A stretch of DNA of 64,000 nucleotides, taken from positions 5,774,724-5,838,723 of the forward strand of contig NZ_OY764327.1 of the NCBI RefSeq assembly GCF_963668385.1. The letters are read 5' to 3'. Positions 9,456 to 19,399 of this stretch are shown in pieces; position 1 is the stretch's first letter, and each line of letters begins with the position of its first letter. Below the pieces are notes generated by a model, which was not told where the DNA came from, ran no database searches, and saw nothing but the letters and a program-made list of their open reading frames with translations. The stretch comes from an uncultured Carboxylicivirga sp. Its GTDB lineage: Bacteria > Bacteroidota > Bacteroidia > Bacteroidales > Marinilabiliaceae. A program made the position numbers and the translations under genes.

Positions 9456-11684
9456 ATGACCAACAAGGTTTACATATTTATTTTTTCATTACTCCTATTT
9501 TCAAAAAACATTACAAGTCAGAATACAGATAATAGTTTCACATACAATTACTCACTAAAAGAACTATCTGAACTCAAAATAATTACAGGATCAATCAAAG
9601 AAGAGAAGCGAAAATCAGCTCCATCTAATATCACCATCATCACATCACAAATGATTGAAGAACGGGGGTACAAAACACTTGTTGACATTTGCCAGGATAT
9701 TCCAGGTTTTGATTTTATGATGTATAATGATGGGGGTGGCGAATATCCAACCTTTAGTATGAACAGAGGAATGGGTGATGTTGGAAATCCCGAAATACTT
9801 GTAATGGTTGATGGTATAATTCAAAACAGTATCAGTTTTAACTGGTCGATGCTTTGGACATATGAAAACATGCTGATTGATATTGATAGAATTGAAATTA
9901 TACAAGGACCGGGATCGGTAATGTACGGTGCACAGGCATTTTCAGGAATTATCCATATTATAACCAAGAAAAAATTTAATGGAATTCATGCTAATGCCGG
10001 GTATGGTAGCTACGCAACTCGATCTTTAGAATTATATGCAGGTACGAAATTATCTACAAATACCAATTTTTCAATTGCGGTTCACAATTATTCGTCTGAT
10101 GGCGATAATGGAATAGACAGATATGACCCAGGAACATATTTTAAAGATAATCAGCATCCTTCTATAATTGTACATGATTACAATGCTAATGGAGAATATA
10201 TTTCTCACATAAATAATTCTAAAGGTGGAACATGGATCAAAGATGGTTTTAATACACAAACCAATAATTTTGCAGTTCGGTCAAAGCTGAATTATAAGAA
10301 TACCGAATTTGGTTTTTATTTTACTGATTATAAACGGCCTTATGGTTCTGCTGTTGTTGCATACGAGTATGATTTAACCGATAAAGAAAACACCAATCAC
10401 TATCGAAATTATCATACTTATGCCAGCAACAAAACAGAATTAAACAATAAACTTACGTTACAATCTGATTTGGTATATAGGGTAACCAATATTATTCCTG
10501 ATGGAGGATTCAAATATCTTTATCAATTTCCTGATTTACGAAAAAGTTACGCAGGATACAGTAATCAGACTTATTTAGAAGAAAAACTATTATTCAATAT
10601 CAACTCTAAAAACGATCTTTCTTTCGGATTTAAAGCCAGTATTAACAATGCAAATAATAGAACAGTATCGTTGGGCGAATATTCCACCAAAAAATACTCA
10701 ACAGATTGGTCGTGGGATATAGCCTACGACGGTGGAGGCTTAAATCGAACAAAAGATTATCCTAATTATTGGGTAAAAGAAATAGCCTTATATGCACTTT
10801 GGGATTATCAGTTAAATGAACATCTTTCAAGCTCCGCAGGAATACGCTATGATTACAATTCGGATTATGGTAGCATATTAAATCCTCGCTTTGCTCTCGA
10901 TTTTAATCCATCTCCCATTTGGGGCGCTAAATTTATGTATGGACGAGCTTTTAGACAGCCTTCTATTTTTGAACTTTTTAGCGAATTCAGAGGAAACCCT
11001 AATTTAGGACCTCAAAACATAAATACCGCAGAACTTGAACTCACCAGCCTATTATTAAACGATCAACTATCAATTAAATTCAACTTTTATTATTCAATCA
11101 TTAATAATTTAATCGGAAAAGTTGATGACAATACAATGCCGGCCGGAGAACGATACGAAAACATAGGAAAGAAAGAAATTGGTGGTTTTTCTGCTTTTGC
11201 CTACTATCAGCTTTCTAAAGCTATTCGGTTTTATTCGAACTATAACTTTATAACAGGCATTAACAACACTACTGAAACCTACTATGATATTGACCGCACT
11301 GCCAAACACAAAATAAATGCTGGCTGCAACATCAAACTTTTAAATAATAAACTCACAAGTGATTTTAGAATCAACTATGTAAGTAAACGGAAAGCCCCCG
11401 AAACTAATATGTGGATTCAACTATATGAGGATGGCTATGCTCCATCGTACACAAAAGCAAACTGGGTTATTTCGTACCAGATAGTACCCGAATTAATGGG
11501 ACAACTTACTTTTAACAATTTGTTTAACACTCAATACTATGGAGTTGGACACGAATCTGGTTCGGGATTTATTGATGAATATAATTATCAAAACAATGTA
11601 AATCCAGATGGAATTATACCAGCTTACCACCCTCAACCGGGAAGAACAATTTCCTTAGGAATTGTATATAAACTAAACCATTAA
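9456..11684 (+). CDS. TonB-dependent outer-membrane receptor
   Basis: Outer-membrane receptor of 742 residues. A signal peptide (about 1-21, ending near ITSQ) is followed by the plug domain (IEERGYKTLVDICQDIPGF, then RIEIIQGPGSVMYGAQAFSG at about 147-166) and a 22-strand-type barrel rich in aromatic strands. It lacks the carboxypeptidase-like N-terminal extension of SusC proteins and has no SusD neighbour, so a siderophore/vitamin/small-ligand type or a sensory receptor is more likely than glycan uptake. A 10-nt gap to the YfiR-domain kinase, followed by receiver genes, suggests that receptor and signalling genes are co-expressed. The ligand cannot be told from sequence. Confidence 0.93.
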   Translation: MTNKVYIFIFSLLLFSKNITSQNTDNSFTYNYSLKELSELKIITGSIKEEKRKSAPSNITIITSQMIEERGYKTLVDICQDIPGFDFMMYNDGGGEYPTFSMNRGMGDVGNPEILVMVDGIIQNSISFNWSMLWTYENMLIDIDRIEIIQGPGSVMYGAQAFSGIIHIITKKKFNGIHANAGYGSYATRSLELYAGTKLSTNTNFSIAVHNYSSDGDNGIDRYDPGTYFKDNQHPSIIVHDYNANGEYISHINNSKGGTWIKDGFNTQTNNFAVRSKLNYKNTEFGFYFTDYKRPYGSAVVAYEYDLTDKENTNHYRNYHTYASNKTELNNKLTLQSDLVYRVTNIIPDGGFKYLYQFPDLRKSYAGYSNQTYLEEKLLFNINSKNDLSFGFKASINNANNRTVSLGEYSTKKYSTDWSWDIAYDGGGLNRTKDYPNYWVKEIALYALWDYQLNEHLSSSAGIRYDYNSDYGSILNPRFALDFNPSPIWGAKFMYGRAFRQPSIFELFSEFRGNPNLGPQNINTAELELTSLLLNDQLSIKFNFYYSIINNLIGKVDDNTMPAGERYENIGKKEIGGFSAFAYYQLSKAIRFYSNYNFITGINNTTETYYDIDRTAKHKINAGCNIKLLNNKLTSDFRINYVSKRKAPETNMWIQLYEDGYAPSYTKANWVISYQIVPELMGQLTFNNLFNTQYYGVGHESGSGFIDEYNYQNNVNPDGIIPAYHPQPGRTISLGIVYKLNH

Positions 11685-11694
11685 GCTTGAAAAA

Positions 11695-13671
11695 ATGAGA
11701 GCATCCATCCTATTACTACTTTGTTTTACATGGCTAAATTCGTCAGCCCAGATTGACAGATCAGAAGTATTGGGCGCTTATATCTTTAATTTTGCCAAAC
11801 TATCAACCTCTCCTCAACAAAATCAATACAATTCCTATAATTTATTTGTGGTCACCAATAATGCTGACATAATTGAGGAATTTAAACAAATGAAAGCACA
11901 TGTTCGAATTCATGACAAACCCATCAATCTAACAATTTCAGGCACTGGCAAAAACGATTTTAGTAAAGCCTGCCTTGTTTTTATTGCGTCGGATATGATG
12001 GAACAATACCAAAGTATTTTCAATAAAACAGCGAATACAGAAGCGCTTCTTATAAGCGAAAATTTTGATGATAAGAAGAGCATTTTACTCAATTTATACG
12101 AAGCTGCCGACAATACCATGAAGTTTGAAATGAATAAAGGCAATATACACAAACGTAACATCACTATAAACGATGAAATATTGCTGATGGGTGGTACTAT
12201 CGTAGATCTATCTGAACTTTATGTTGAAGCTCAACAGGAACTAAAAAGCTCGGATATAAAGATGGATGAATTTGAAGATAGTGTTAAAGTACTTTCTCAG
12301 GTTATCGGGCAAAGCCAGAATGAGATAAGCCATCAACAATATGAACTTGAAGAGCAGAAAGAAATTATAGCAAAACAAAGCACTGAAAAAAAACAGTTAA
12401 CATCTGATATACATAAACAAAAGCAACAATTAACTTCCATTTTAGATGCCTACAAACAAAATGAAGATAAAATGCTACTTTATAACGACAGTTTACTTCG
12501 AGCACTTACTTTATTACAATCTTATCAGCAAAAAATTAATACGAACAATAAAATCCTTCAACTGCAACAACAAGAAATAGAATCAAATAGAGCTATTCTT
12601 AATCAGAAAGACAAAACTATAAAAACACAACGATTAATTGTATTTGCTTTTATCATTGGTATTACTACCAATTTAATATTAGTATTTCTGCTTCTTAAAA
12701 GTTTAAAGGATAAGAAAAAGAGAAATAAACAACTAAAGAATCAAAAACAAGAACTAGCAAAACAAAATGAGGTACTAATGAAAAACAGTAACCTCATCGA
12801 ATCCATGATGGATGAAATAAGCGAATCGAACGAGGAGCTAACTGCTACACTTGAAGAAAACAAACGGATACAACACAAACTTGTTCAATCCGAGAAAATG
12901 GCTTCACTTGGTGTGCTTTCTGCTGGAATTGCCCATGAAATAAACAATCCAATAAACTTTGTATACGCTGGCATCAATAGCTTACTGCGCGATTTTGAAG
13001 ACATTAAACCTGTTATTGACGAGGTAAGTTTATTGAATATCGACAGCGATAATCTGAAAGAAAAAATAGAACTCATTAAACAGCTAAAAGAAGAAAATTA
13101 TTTCGACGAAGCCATGGAAGCCATTCCTGAAATAATTAATGACATTAAACTTGGGGCAGATCGAACAGCCGAGATTGTAAAAGGACTTCGAAATTTTACA
13201 CATATGGATACCGATCATCAAGAAACTCTCAATATTAACGAAGGACTCGATACATCCTTATTACTATTGAAGAACAAATACAAAAATCATATTGAAATTG
13301 TTAAAAACTACAGCAAGTCTCTTCCCGATCTGTTATGCTTTCCAGGTAAAATTAATCAAGCCTTTTTAAACATACTTGCGAATGCTGTGGATGCTATTGA
13401 AGAGAAAGGTAAAATAACAATCACTACTAATAAAGAAGACGATTATATTGAAATTTCCATAAAAGACAATGGACCGGGCATACCTGAAGAGATTCAAAGT
13501 AAAATATTTGATCCTTTTTTTACTACAAAATCAGTTGGAGAAGGAACCGGACTCGGCCTGGCCATAACATATGGAATAATTAGAGAACACAACGGAACTA
13601 TAAATGTAATTTCAAATTCTAACGATGGAAGCGAATTTATAATTAAGCTACCTATCAATCATTTACCTTAA
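11695..13671 (+). CDS. YfiR-domain (DUF4154) transmembrane histidine kinase
   Basis: Sensor kinase of 658 residues. A signal peptide (1-19) precedes a periplasmic YfiR/DUF4154 domain (about 22-190; VLGAYIFNFAKLS at the start, INDEILLMGGTIVDLSELY at the end). Then come a long coiled coil (about 190-310), one membrane helix (about 313-335), a second coiled coil, HisKA with phospho-acceptor His near 414 (AHEINNP), and HATPase (DNGPGIPEEIQ, GEGTGLGLAITYGI). YfiR-type domains in Proteobacteria are periplasmic regulators, often next to TonB receptors; here the domain is fused to the kinase. It likely reads the state or ligand of the receptor encoded 10 nt upstream and signals to the receivers downstream (inference). 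Confidence 0.9.
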   Translation: MRASILLLLCFTWLNSSAQIDRSEVLGAYIFNFAKLSTSPQQNQYNSYNLFVVTNNADIIEEFKQMKAHVRIHDKPINLTISGTGKNDFSKACLVFIASDMMEQYQSIFNKTANTEALLISENFDDKKSILLNLYEAADNTMKFEMNKGNIHKRNITINDEILLMGGTIVDLSELYVEAQQELKSSDIKMDEFEDSVKVLSQVIGQSQNEISHQQYELEEQKEIIAKQSTEKKQLTSDIHKQKQQLTSILDAYKQNEDKMLLYNDSLLRALTLLQSYQQKINTNNKILQLQQQEIESNRAILNQKDKTIKTQRLIVFAFIIGITTNLILVFLLLKSLKDKKKRNKQLKNQKQELAKQNEVLMKNSNLIESMMDEISESNEELTATLEENKRIQHKLVQSEKMASLGVLSAGIAHEINNPINFVYAGINSLLRDFEDIKPVIDEVSLLNIDSDNLKEKIELIKQLKEENYFDEAMEAIPEIINDIKLGADRTAEIVKGLRNFTHMDTDHQETLNINEGLDTSLLLLKNKYKNHIEIVKNYSKSLPDLLCFPGKINQAFLNILANAVDAIEEKGKITITTNKEDDYIEISIKDNGPGIPEEIQSKIFDPFFTTKSVGEGTGLGLAITYGIIREHNGTINVISNSNDGSEFIIKLPINHLP

Positions 13672-13682
13672 AACATTAAATC

Positions 13683-14054
13683 ATGAGATACAAAATTTTA
13701 TACGTGGATGATGAACATAGTAACTTAAGAATTTTTAAAGATACTTTTCGACGTGATTTTGAAGTCTTTATTGTTGATTCAGGTTCAAAAGCACTTGAAT
13801 TAATTAACAATACGATGGTTGATTTAGTCATCACTGATCAGAGAATGCCCGAGATGACCGGAGTCGAATTATTAAGAGAAATAACCTTACGATTTGATGA
13901 TTTGCCATCCAACCGACTTATCCTATCTGGTTATGCTGAAGATTCGGAAATTCAGGAAGCCTTTAACAACTACCATCTATCAAAATTCATTTCTAAACCC
14001 TGGGATTATAAAAACTTAAAAGAGGTAATTATTCACTCAATCGAAGAAAATTAG
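13683..14054 (+). CDS. Single-domain response regulator (receiver only)
   Basis: CheY-like receiver of 123 residues with all key positions: acidic pair D9-D10, phospho-acceptor D52 (ITDQRMPEMTG), S82 (LSGYAED) and K105 (KPW). There is no output domain, so it acts by protein contact or in a phosphorelay. Starts 11 nt after the YfiR-kinase stop. Its first 25 residues are nearly the same as those of the receiver in the next gene, so the two receivers arose by duplication. Confidence 0.92.
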   Translation: MRYKILYVDDEHSNLRIFKDTFRRDFEVFIVDSGSKALELINNTMVDLVITDQRMPEMTGVELLREITLRFDDLPSNRLILSGYAEDSEIQEAFNNYHLSKFISKPWDYKNLKEVIIHSIEEN

Positions 14055-14126
14055 AGCCCCATCTTTATGAATATTATTTAATTATTATATTTAACCCTCC
14101 AAACTATGACTCTCGTTGACACAACC

Positions 14127-15254
14127 ATGGAAAAATACAATATACTATATGTTGATGACGAACCCAGTAATCTAAGAATTTTCAAAGATACTTTTCGCCG
14201 AAATTTTAACGTTCATATTGCTACATCGGCCAAAGAAGGAATTGAAATATTAGATAAAAACAACATCGATTTAATCATCAGCGATCAGCGTATGCCCGAA
14301 ATGACAGGCGTTGAACTATTGAAGTATTCTTTCCAAAAATATCCGAAAACAAACCGAATATTATTAACCGGTTATTCCGATATTAAAGCCATTGAAGATG
14401 CAATTAATCAGGCTCGTATTTTTCAGTATGTTCAAAAACCCTGGAGCGAAAGAAGCCTTCTTGAAATCATAAGCGATGCTTTACGTGTTCAAGAGTTAGA
14501 AGAAGAAAACGAACGCCAGAGAAAAGCTCTGAAAATTGCAAAAGAAAAAGCTGAGCAAAGCGACAAACTTAAAACTGAGTTTATTTACAATTTAACTCAC
14601 GAGGTTAGAACACCAATGAATGGAATAATTGGCTTTGCCTCATTACTCGAAAACGACGATTTACCATTGGAAGATAGAAAACACTATCTTTCAATTATTC
14701 AAAATAGTACTACTCAACTCTTACGCATAATTGATGACATTTTAGAAATATCGCAATTGGTAACAAAGCAAGTTAAAGTTGAGTTGAAAGAATTTAGTTT
14801 ACATGAGTTACTCACTGAGCTAGCATCGCTATTTCAGATTAAAACCAACGAATTAAATCTAAATCTTACTTATAATAACAATATCGAAGGACGTAATTGT
14901 ACTATCATGTGCGATAGAGCACGCCTTTACACTATCATAAGTAACCTACTCGACAATGCAATTAAGTTTACATCAAAAGGTGGTATTGAACTTTTTTGTG
15001 AGAGACATGAAAATCTTGTGAAAATATTTATCAGGGATACCGGCATTGGAATTAATCCCGAAAATATTGAATCGATATTCAAACGTTTTTCGCAAGAGGC
15101 TAAAGAAATTACAAACAAAAGTGGTGGTTTAGGCTTGGGATTGTCCATAGCTCAGGAGAATGCCCGATTAATTAACGGCAATATTACTGTTGAATCTAAA
15201 TTAGGAGAAGGATCAACATTTTGCTTAACATTAAATCAACCAACACAAGAATAG
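14127..15254 (+). CDS. Receiver-histidine kinase hybrid, cytoplasmic
   Basis: 375 residues with a reversed hybrid order: receiver first (D53, T81, K104), a short coiled coil (about 118-148), then HisKA (His near 158, LTHEVRTPMNG) and HATPase (N-box LLDNAIKFTSK, IRDTGIGI, GLGLGLSIAQE). No membrane segment. Start chosen at 14127 (MEKYNILYVDDE) because it aligns with the start of the paralogous receiver gene upstream (MRYKILYVDDE); an in-frame ATG at 14106 would add seven residues. It is the last gene of the TonB receptor/YfiR-kinase set, so the order allows a relay kinase to receiver to second kinase. The final output is not in the window. Confidence 0.88.
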   Translation: MEKYNILYVDDEPSNLRIFKDTFRRNFNVHIATSAKEGIEILDKNNIDLIISDQRMPEMTGVELLKYSFQKYPKTNRILLTGYSDIKAIEDAINQARIFQYVQKPWSERSLLEIISDALRVQELEEENERQRKALKIAKEKAEQSDKLKTEFIYNLTHEVRTPMNGIIGFASLLENDDLPLEDRKHYLSIIQNSTTQLLRIIDDILEISQLVTKQVKVELKEFSLHELLTELASLFQIKTNELNLNLTYNNNIEGRNCTIMCDRARLYTIISNLLDNAIKFTSKGGIELFCERHENLVKIFIRDTGIGINPENIESIFKRFSQEAKEITNKSGGLGLGLSIAQENARLINGNITVESKLGEGSTFCLTLNQPTQE

Positions 15255-15515
15255 ACTATTAAATCAATACGCTTTCATTTTAAGGTTTAAAAGAGTAGCA
15301 CCTTATAAAGGTAAAATTTGAGACCACTTTATTTGTAAGTTATTTTCAACAACCAATTGTATTTATCAATGTCGTTAATATAGCTCTACTTTCTCATGCC
15401 TCAAACAAGTTAAAACTCAACATTAGAATCAGTTGCTAATAACGATACTGGAGGTATACTTTTACATTTTAAATACAGAAATATTATCGTAACTTCAACG
15501 TATTAATTTTCTGCA

Positions 15516-15523
15516 TACATTTG
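15516..15523 (+). promoter_or_regulatory. Candidate -7 box of hflKC
   Basis: TACATTTG, an exact TAnnTTTG match, 24 nt before the hflK start. No convincing -33 TTTG at the usual spacing. The rest of 15255-15515 shows nothing recognisable. Confidence 0.5.
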
Positions 15524-15547
15524 TAGTAAACCTCAATATATTTTTAA

Positions 15548-16546
15548 ATGAGTTCAAATCAATTTTCTAATCTTAATTCTTCCAACCCCTGGCTGGAAAA
15601 ATTATTCAAAAACATTAAAACAGTTATTGCAATAGCTATTGTAGCTATTTTGGTAACTTCAGCTTTTTTTCAGGTCGGTCCTGAAGAAGTAGGCGTTATT
15701 GTACGTTTTGGTAAATATCAGCGTACTGTTGATCCGGGTTTAAATTATAAAATACCATTTGCCGAAACAGTGTATAAAGTTCCGGTTGAACGTCAACAAA
15801 AACTGGAATTTGGTTTCAGAACCACCAACCCTGGAGTAAGAACCGAATACACCCGAAGAGGAGCAATGGATGAGTCGCTAATGTTAACCGGAGACTTAAA
15901 CCTGGCTGATGTAGAATGGGTTATTCAATACCGTATTGATAATGCATACAATTATCTGTTCAAAGTACGAAATCCTCAAACCACTTTACGCGACATTTCA
16001 GAAGCAGCCATGCGTCAGATTGTTGGAGATCGAACTGTTAACGAGGTTCTAACAGTTGGACGTACCGAAATAAGCAGTAAACTGCAGGAATTAATGCAAC
16101 AGATTTGTCGCGAATATTCGCTTGGGGTAAAAATAGAGCAGGTCGTTTTACAGGATGTGAATCCACCAGAACCTGTAAAAGCAGCCTTTAACGCAGTTAA
16201 TGAGGCTCAACAAGAGAAAGAAACACTAATTAACCAGGCTAAAGCTGAATACAACAAAGTAATACCTAAAGCAGCCGGACAAGCAAAAGAAACCATTCAA
16301 ATGGCCGAAGGTTATGCATCGGAGCGTGTAAACAATGCCAAAGGTGATGTTGCCCGTTTCAATGAGCTGTATAAAGAGTATGTAAAAGCACCAGAAGTAA
16401 CAAAAAAACGTATTTACCTCGAAACAATGGAATCTGTGATTCCTAAATTAGGCGAAAAAATCATCACAGATCAGAAGGGCAACAGCGTTTTACCATTACT
16501 TCAAATGCAATTATCACAACAAAACAACACTAAAAATGGCCAATAA
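15548..16546 (+). CDS. hflK: FtsH modulator HflK (SPFH/band 7 protein)
   Basis: Membrane-anchored SPFH protein of 332 residues that, with HflC, forms a cage around the FtsH protease and controls its access to membrane substrates. A single N-terminal membrane helix (about 25-45) is followed by the SPFH domain (VGVIVRFGKYQRTVDPGL, AMRQIVGDRTVNEVL) and the Ala/Glu-rich coiled coil (about 225-290). It lacks the Gly/Pro-rich N-terminal tail of E. coli HflK. Its 3' end overlaps hflC by 11 nt, a sign of coupled translation. Confidence 0.92.
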   Translation: MSSNQFSNLNSSNPWLEKLFKNIKTVIAIAIVAILVTSAFFQVGPEEVGVIVRFGKYQRTVDPGLNYKIPFAETVYKVPVERQQKLEFGFRTTNPGVRTEYTRRGAMDESLMLTGDLNLADVEWVIQYRIDNAYNYLFKVRNPQTTLRDISEAAMRQIVGDRTVNEVLTVGRTEISSKLQELMQQICREYSLGVKIEQVVLQDVNPPEPVKAAFNAVNEAQQEKETLINQAKAEYNKVIPKAAGQAKETIQMAEGYASERVNNAKGDVARFNELYKEYVKAPEVTKKRIYLETMESVIPKLGEKIITDQKGNSVLPLLQMQLSQQNNTKNGQ

Positions 16547-17480
16547 AAAAATAATCATATCTCTAGTACTGGGAGTAATTGTTGTATTTTTACTTTCTAC
16601 TAGTACATACGTAGTAAACGAAGCCGAACAAGTTGTAGTGACTCAGTTTGGTAAACCTGTAGGACAACCGATTGTTACACCTGGTATCAAATTTAAAATT
16701 CCCTTTATTCAAACCACTCACTTTTTCGATAAGAGATATTTGGAATGGGATGGCGACCCTAATCAAGTGCCAACAAAAGATAAAAAATTCATTTTTGTAG
16801 ATACCTATGCTCGTTGGCAAATTGTAGATCCGTTGCAATTTTTCAAACGATTAACCAACGAACGTGGTGCCATCTCACGCATTGATGACATTTTAGACGG
16901 CGAAACCCGTAATTACATTGCCAAGCATAATATTGAAGAAGCTGTGCGTTCAAGTAACCGCACTCCGGTTTCATCGGGTGTAATTGGCGAACTTATTGGT
17001 GATAGCCTGGCAACCATCAATGTAGGTAGAGATAAAATTCAGGAGATGATACAAAAAGCGGCTAACGAACAAGCTGAGGATTTAGGTATCGCTATTCTGG
17101 ATTTCCGCTTTAAACGCATCAACTACGTGCAAGAAGTACAATCTCAGGTATACGAAAGAATGAAAAGTGAGCGTAACCGTATTGCAGATAAATTTAGATC
17201 AGAAGGACAAGGTGAAGCTTCTAACATAAATGGTGAAAAAGAACGTGAGCTTCGAAGGATTGTATCGGAAGCATATAAAACCGCCGAAGAGATTAAAGGA
17301 CGTGCAGATGGTGAAGCAGCCCGCATTTATGCAGAAGCTTATGACAAATCAGCCTCTTCGCGTGAATTATATGGTTTTATGAAATCGATGGAAGCATATC
17401 AGAAAACATTTGATAATAAAACTCATATCATTCTATCAACCGATAGCGAGTTTTATAAATATTTAAAATCGATGAGATAG
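16536..17480 (+). CDS. hflC: FtsH modulator HflC (SPFH/band 7 protein)
   Basis: Partner of HflK in the HflKC-FtsH supercomplex. An N-terminal membrane anchor (about 5-24) is followed by the SPFH domain (VVVTQFGKPVGQPIVTPG, DTYARWQIVDPLQF) and the coiled-coil/C-terminal segment (RMKSERNRIADKFRSEGQGE, RADGEAARIYAEAY, YGFMKSMEAYQ) that is highly typical of HflC. Length is 314 aa. Starts inside the hflK 3' end and is followed by a strong terminator. Confidence 0.93.
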   Translation: MANKKIIISLVLGVIVVFLLSTSTYVVNEAEQVVVTQFGKPVGQPIVTPGIKFKIPFIQTTHFFDKRYLEWDGDPNQVPTKDKKFIFVDTYARWQIVDPLQFFKRLTNERGAISRIDDILDGETRNYIAKHNIEEAVRSSNRTPVSSGVIGELIGDSLATINVGRDKIQEMIQKAANEQAEDLGIAILDFRFKRINYVQEVQSQVYERMKSERNRIADKFRSEGQGEASNINGEKERELRRIVSEAYKTAEEIKGRADGEAARIYAEAYDKSASSRELYGFMKSMEAYQKTFDNKTHIILSTDSEFYKYLKSMR

Positions 17481-17527
17481 AAAGTTATTAGGTTTTATAA
17501 TCTAGTATCTAGCATTTTAATAAAAAC

Positions 17528-17570
17528 AACGAGAAAGCAGAATCAAATTATTGATTCTGCTTTCTCGTTT
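17528..17570. terminator. Bidirectional terminator between hflC and nhaC-like gene
   Basis: Perfect 19-bp inverted repeat (17528-17546 / 17551-17569, arm begins AACGAGAAAGCAG) with an ATTA loop. It sits between two convergent genes, with T- and A-rich flanks on both sides. Confidence 0.88.
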
Positions 17571-17588
17571 ATATCTATATCAAATATT

Positions 17589-18878
17589 TTACTTTTTGCG
17601 CTTCATCAAGATACTTACTACAACCGACACGCCCATCAAATAAGGATAAAACAAAAACTGCATTATTTCAAAAGGAGTAACAGCCATAGATGCCAAACCA
17701 ACAGCAGCTAATATTTGAGCTCCATAAGGCAAAGCACCTTGCACAAAGCACGAAGCAGTATCCATTAAACTAGCAGAACGCTTTGGTTCAATATTAAATT
17801 TTGTTGCAATGTTTTTAACGATGGATCCTCCCATCAGAATAGCAATGGTATTATTGGCTGTAAAAACATTTACAATTGAGGTAACAGCCACAATGGTAAA
17901 CTCTGCTCCTCGCCTGCCTTTGGCACGTTTTTCAATCGTATTCAGTAAAAATTCAATACCTCCGTTAACACGCACAATTTCAACCAAGCCGCCGACTAAC
18001 AGCGATATCACTACAATTTCGGCCATACCTAACATTCCGTTACTGGTTGCTGATAAAATTTGCCATATATCCATTACTTTATCGTTTAATGGTAAAGCAA
18101 TGCCAACAATTGCTGATAGAATAATACCCCCTAATAAAACAATAAATACATTGACCCCTATCAAGGCAAAAACCAAAACGGCCAAATAAGGAATAATTCG
18201 CAGCCAATCACCACTTAACAATTGTACTTGCTGGTGTCCCCCTTCTCCTCCTAAAATCAAATAAAGCCCAACAGAAATAATAGCCGCTGGTAAAACCAGA
18301 TTTATATTCATCTTAAATTTATCGCGCATACTACTGCCTTGTGTACGGGCTGCGGCAATGGTAGTATCTGAAATCATTGATAAATTATCGCCAAACATGG
18401 CGCCACCAATAACTGCTCCCAATGCTAAAGCCGGGGAGAACTTTGCAGTTTCAGCTAATTCAAGAGCAACCGGAGAAAGAGCCACAACCGTTCCTACCGA
18501 AGTACCAACTGACAATGCGATAAAACTACCTATCACAAACAATCCGGCTAACAAAACCTTGCCTGGTAAAATACTTAGTCCAATTCTAACAGTTGCATCC
18601 ACTGCCCCAACTTCGCGAGCCAATCCGGCGAATCCTCCTGCCATTAGAAATATTAGGCACATCATCATAATGCCAGAGTGCCCCATCCCCTTAGTAAACA
18701 CCTCCATTTTTTGAGCTATCTTTTTACCCGGAGCCATCATAACAGCAACTATTGCTGCAACAAAGAAGGAAATAAGAATGGGCATCTTATAGAAATCGCC
18801 CGTTATAATTCCCGGAACCAAATAAATAATAAGAAATATACCAACAGGCAATAAGGCCTTGTAACCAGTCATTTTCAT
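17589..18878 (-). CDS. NhaC-family Na+/H+ antiporter
   Basis: Multi-pass membrane protein of about 429 residues, probably exchanging Na+ (or carrying organic ion substrates) against protons across the inner membrane. The family core is clear: LSVGTSVGTVVALSPVALE, then GAVIGGAMFGDNLSMISDTT, and later ANNTIAILMGG near the C-terminus. Start set at 18878 (MKMTGYKALLP); 18 extra residues upstream at 18932 would add a poor hydrophobic leader before the normal first helix. Single gene, convergent with hflC. NhaC-superfamily members also include amino-acid/organic-acid exchangers, so the substrate is not certain. Confidence 0.88.
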   Translation of the reverse strand: MKMTGYKALLPVGIFLIIYLVPGIITGDFYKMPILISFFVAAIVAVMMAPGKKIAQKMEVFTKGMGHSGIMMMCLIFLMAGGFAGLAREVGAVDATVRIGLSILPGKVLLAGLFVIGSFIALSVGTSVGTVVALSPVALELAETAKFSPALALGAVIGGAMFGDNLSMISDTTIAAARTQGSSMRDKFKMNINLVLPAAIISVGLYLILGGEGGHQQVQLLSGDWLRIIPYLAVLVFALIGVNVFIVLLGGIILSAIVGIALPLNDKVMDIWQILSATSNGMLGMAEIVVISLLVGGLVEIVRVNGGIEFLLNTIEKRAKGRRGAEFTIVAVTSIVNVFTANNTIAILMGGSIVKNIATKFNIEPKRSASLMDTASCFVQGALPYGAQILAAVGLASMAVTPFEIMQFLFYPYLMGVSVVVSILMKRKK

Positions 18879-18910
18879 AATAAGAACGTCTATTTTAAGC
18901 TGCAAAAAAA

Positions 18911-18918
18911 CAAAAATA
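18911..18918 (-). promoter_or_regulatory. Candidate -7 box of the antiporter gene
   Basis: On the minus strand TATTTTTG (TAnnTTTG) lies 32 nt before the chosen ATG at 18878. A transcript from here would begin downstream of the alternative upstream start at 18932, which supports the shorter protein. Confidence 0.5.
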
Positions 18919-19069
18919 AAAGAGAACTGCACAAGAGTGAAAAATCACTTAATATATTTTAGTGTTTTTTTAGACTAATGATAATCAATGAAAAAAGAAC
19001 AGCGTTGAATAACTAAATTGAAGTATGATTAATTAAAAAAGGGTAAAGTACAAGACTCTACCCTTCTTG

Positions 19070-19141
19070 AGCCAATGACGAGAATTGAACTCGTGACCTC
19101 TTCCTTACCAAGGAAGCGCTCTACCCCTGAGCTACATCGGC
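19070..19141 (-). tRNA. tRNA-Thr (GGT anticodon)
   Basis: 72-nt cloverleaf. The acceptor arm GCCGATG/CATTGGC has one G-U pair, the D arm is GCTC...GAGC, the anticodon arm CTTCC-TTGGTAA-GGAAG gives anticodon GGT, and the T arm is ACGAG-TTCAATT-CTCGT. CCA is not encoded. Lies 8 nt from tRNA-Gly on the same strand, so probably one transcript. Confidence 0.95.
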
Positions 19142-19149
19142 AAAATTTG

Positions 19150-19222
<73 letters not shown>

Positions 19223-19399
19223 AATAGTTACTATTTCTTTCAACAGCGGTGCAAAAGTATATTTTTTTTCATTATTGCCAAATACTTTTTTATTTTTTTC
19301 AACTATAAATACAGGACCAGACTCCTTTATAAACACTAAATCTACTTGACTACAGCAAGTTGATTATTTACCTTTAATAATCTCAACGGGTAATTTAAC

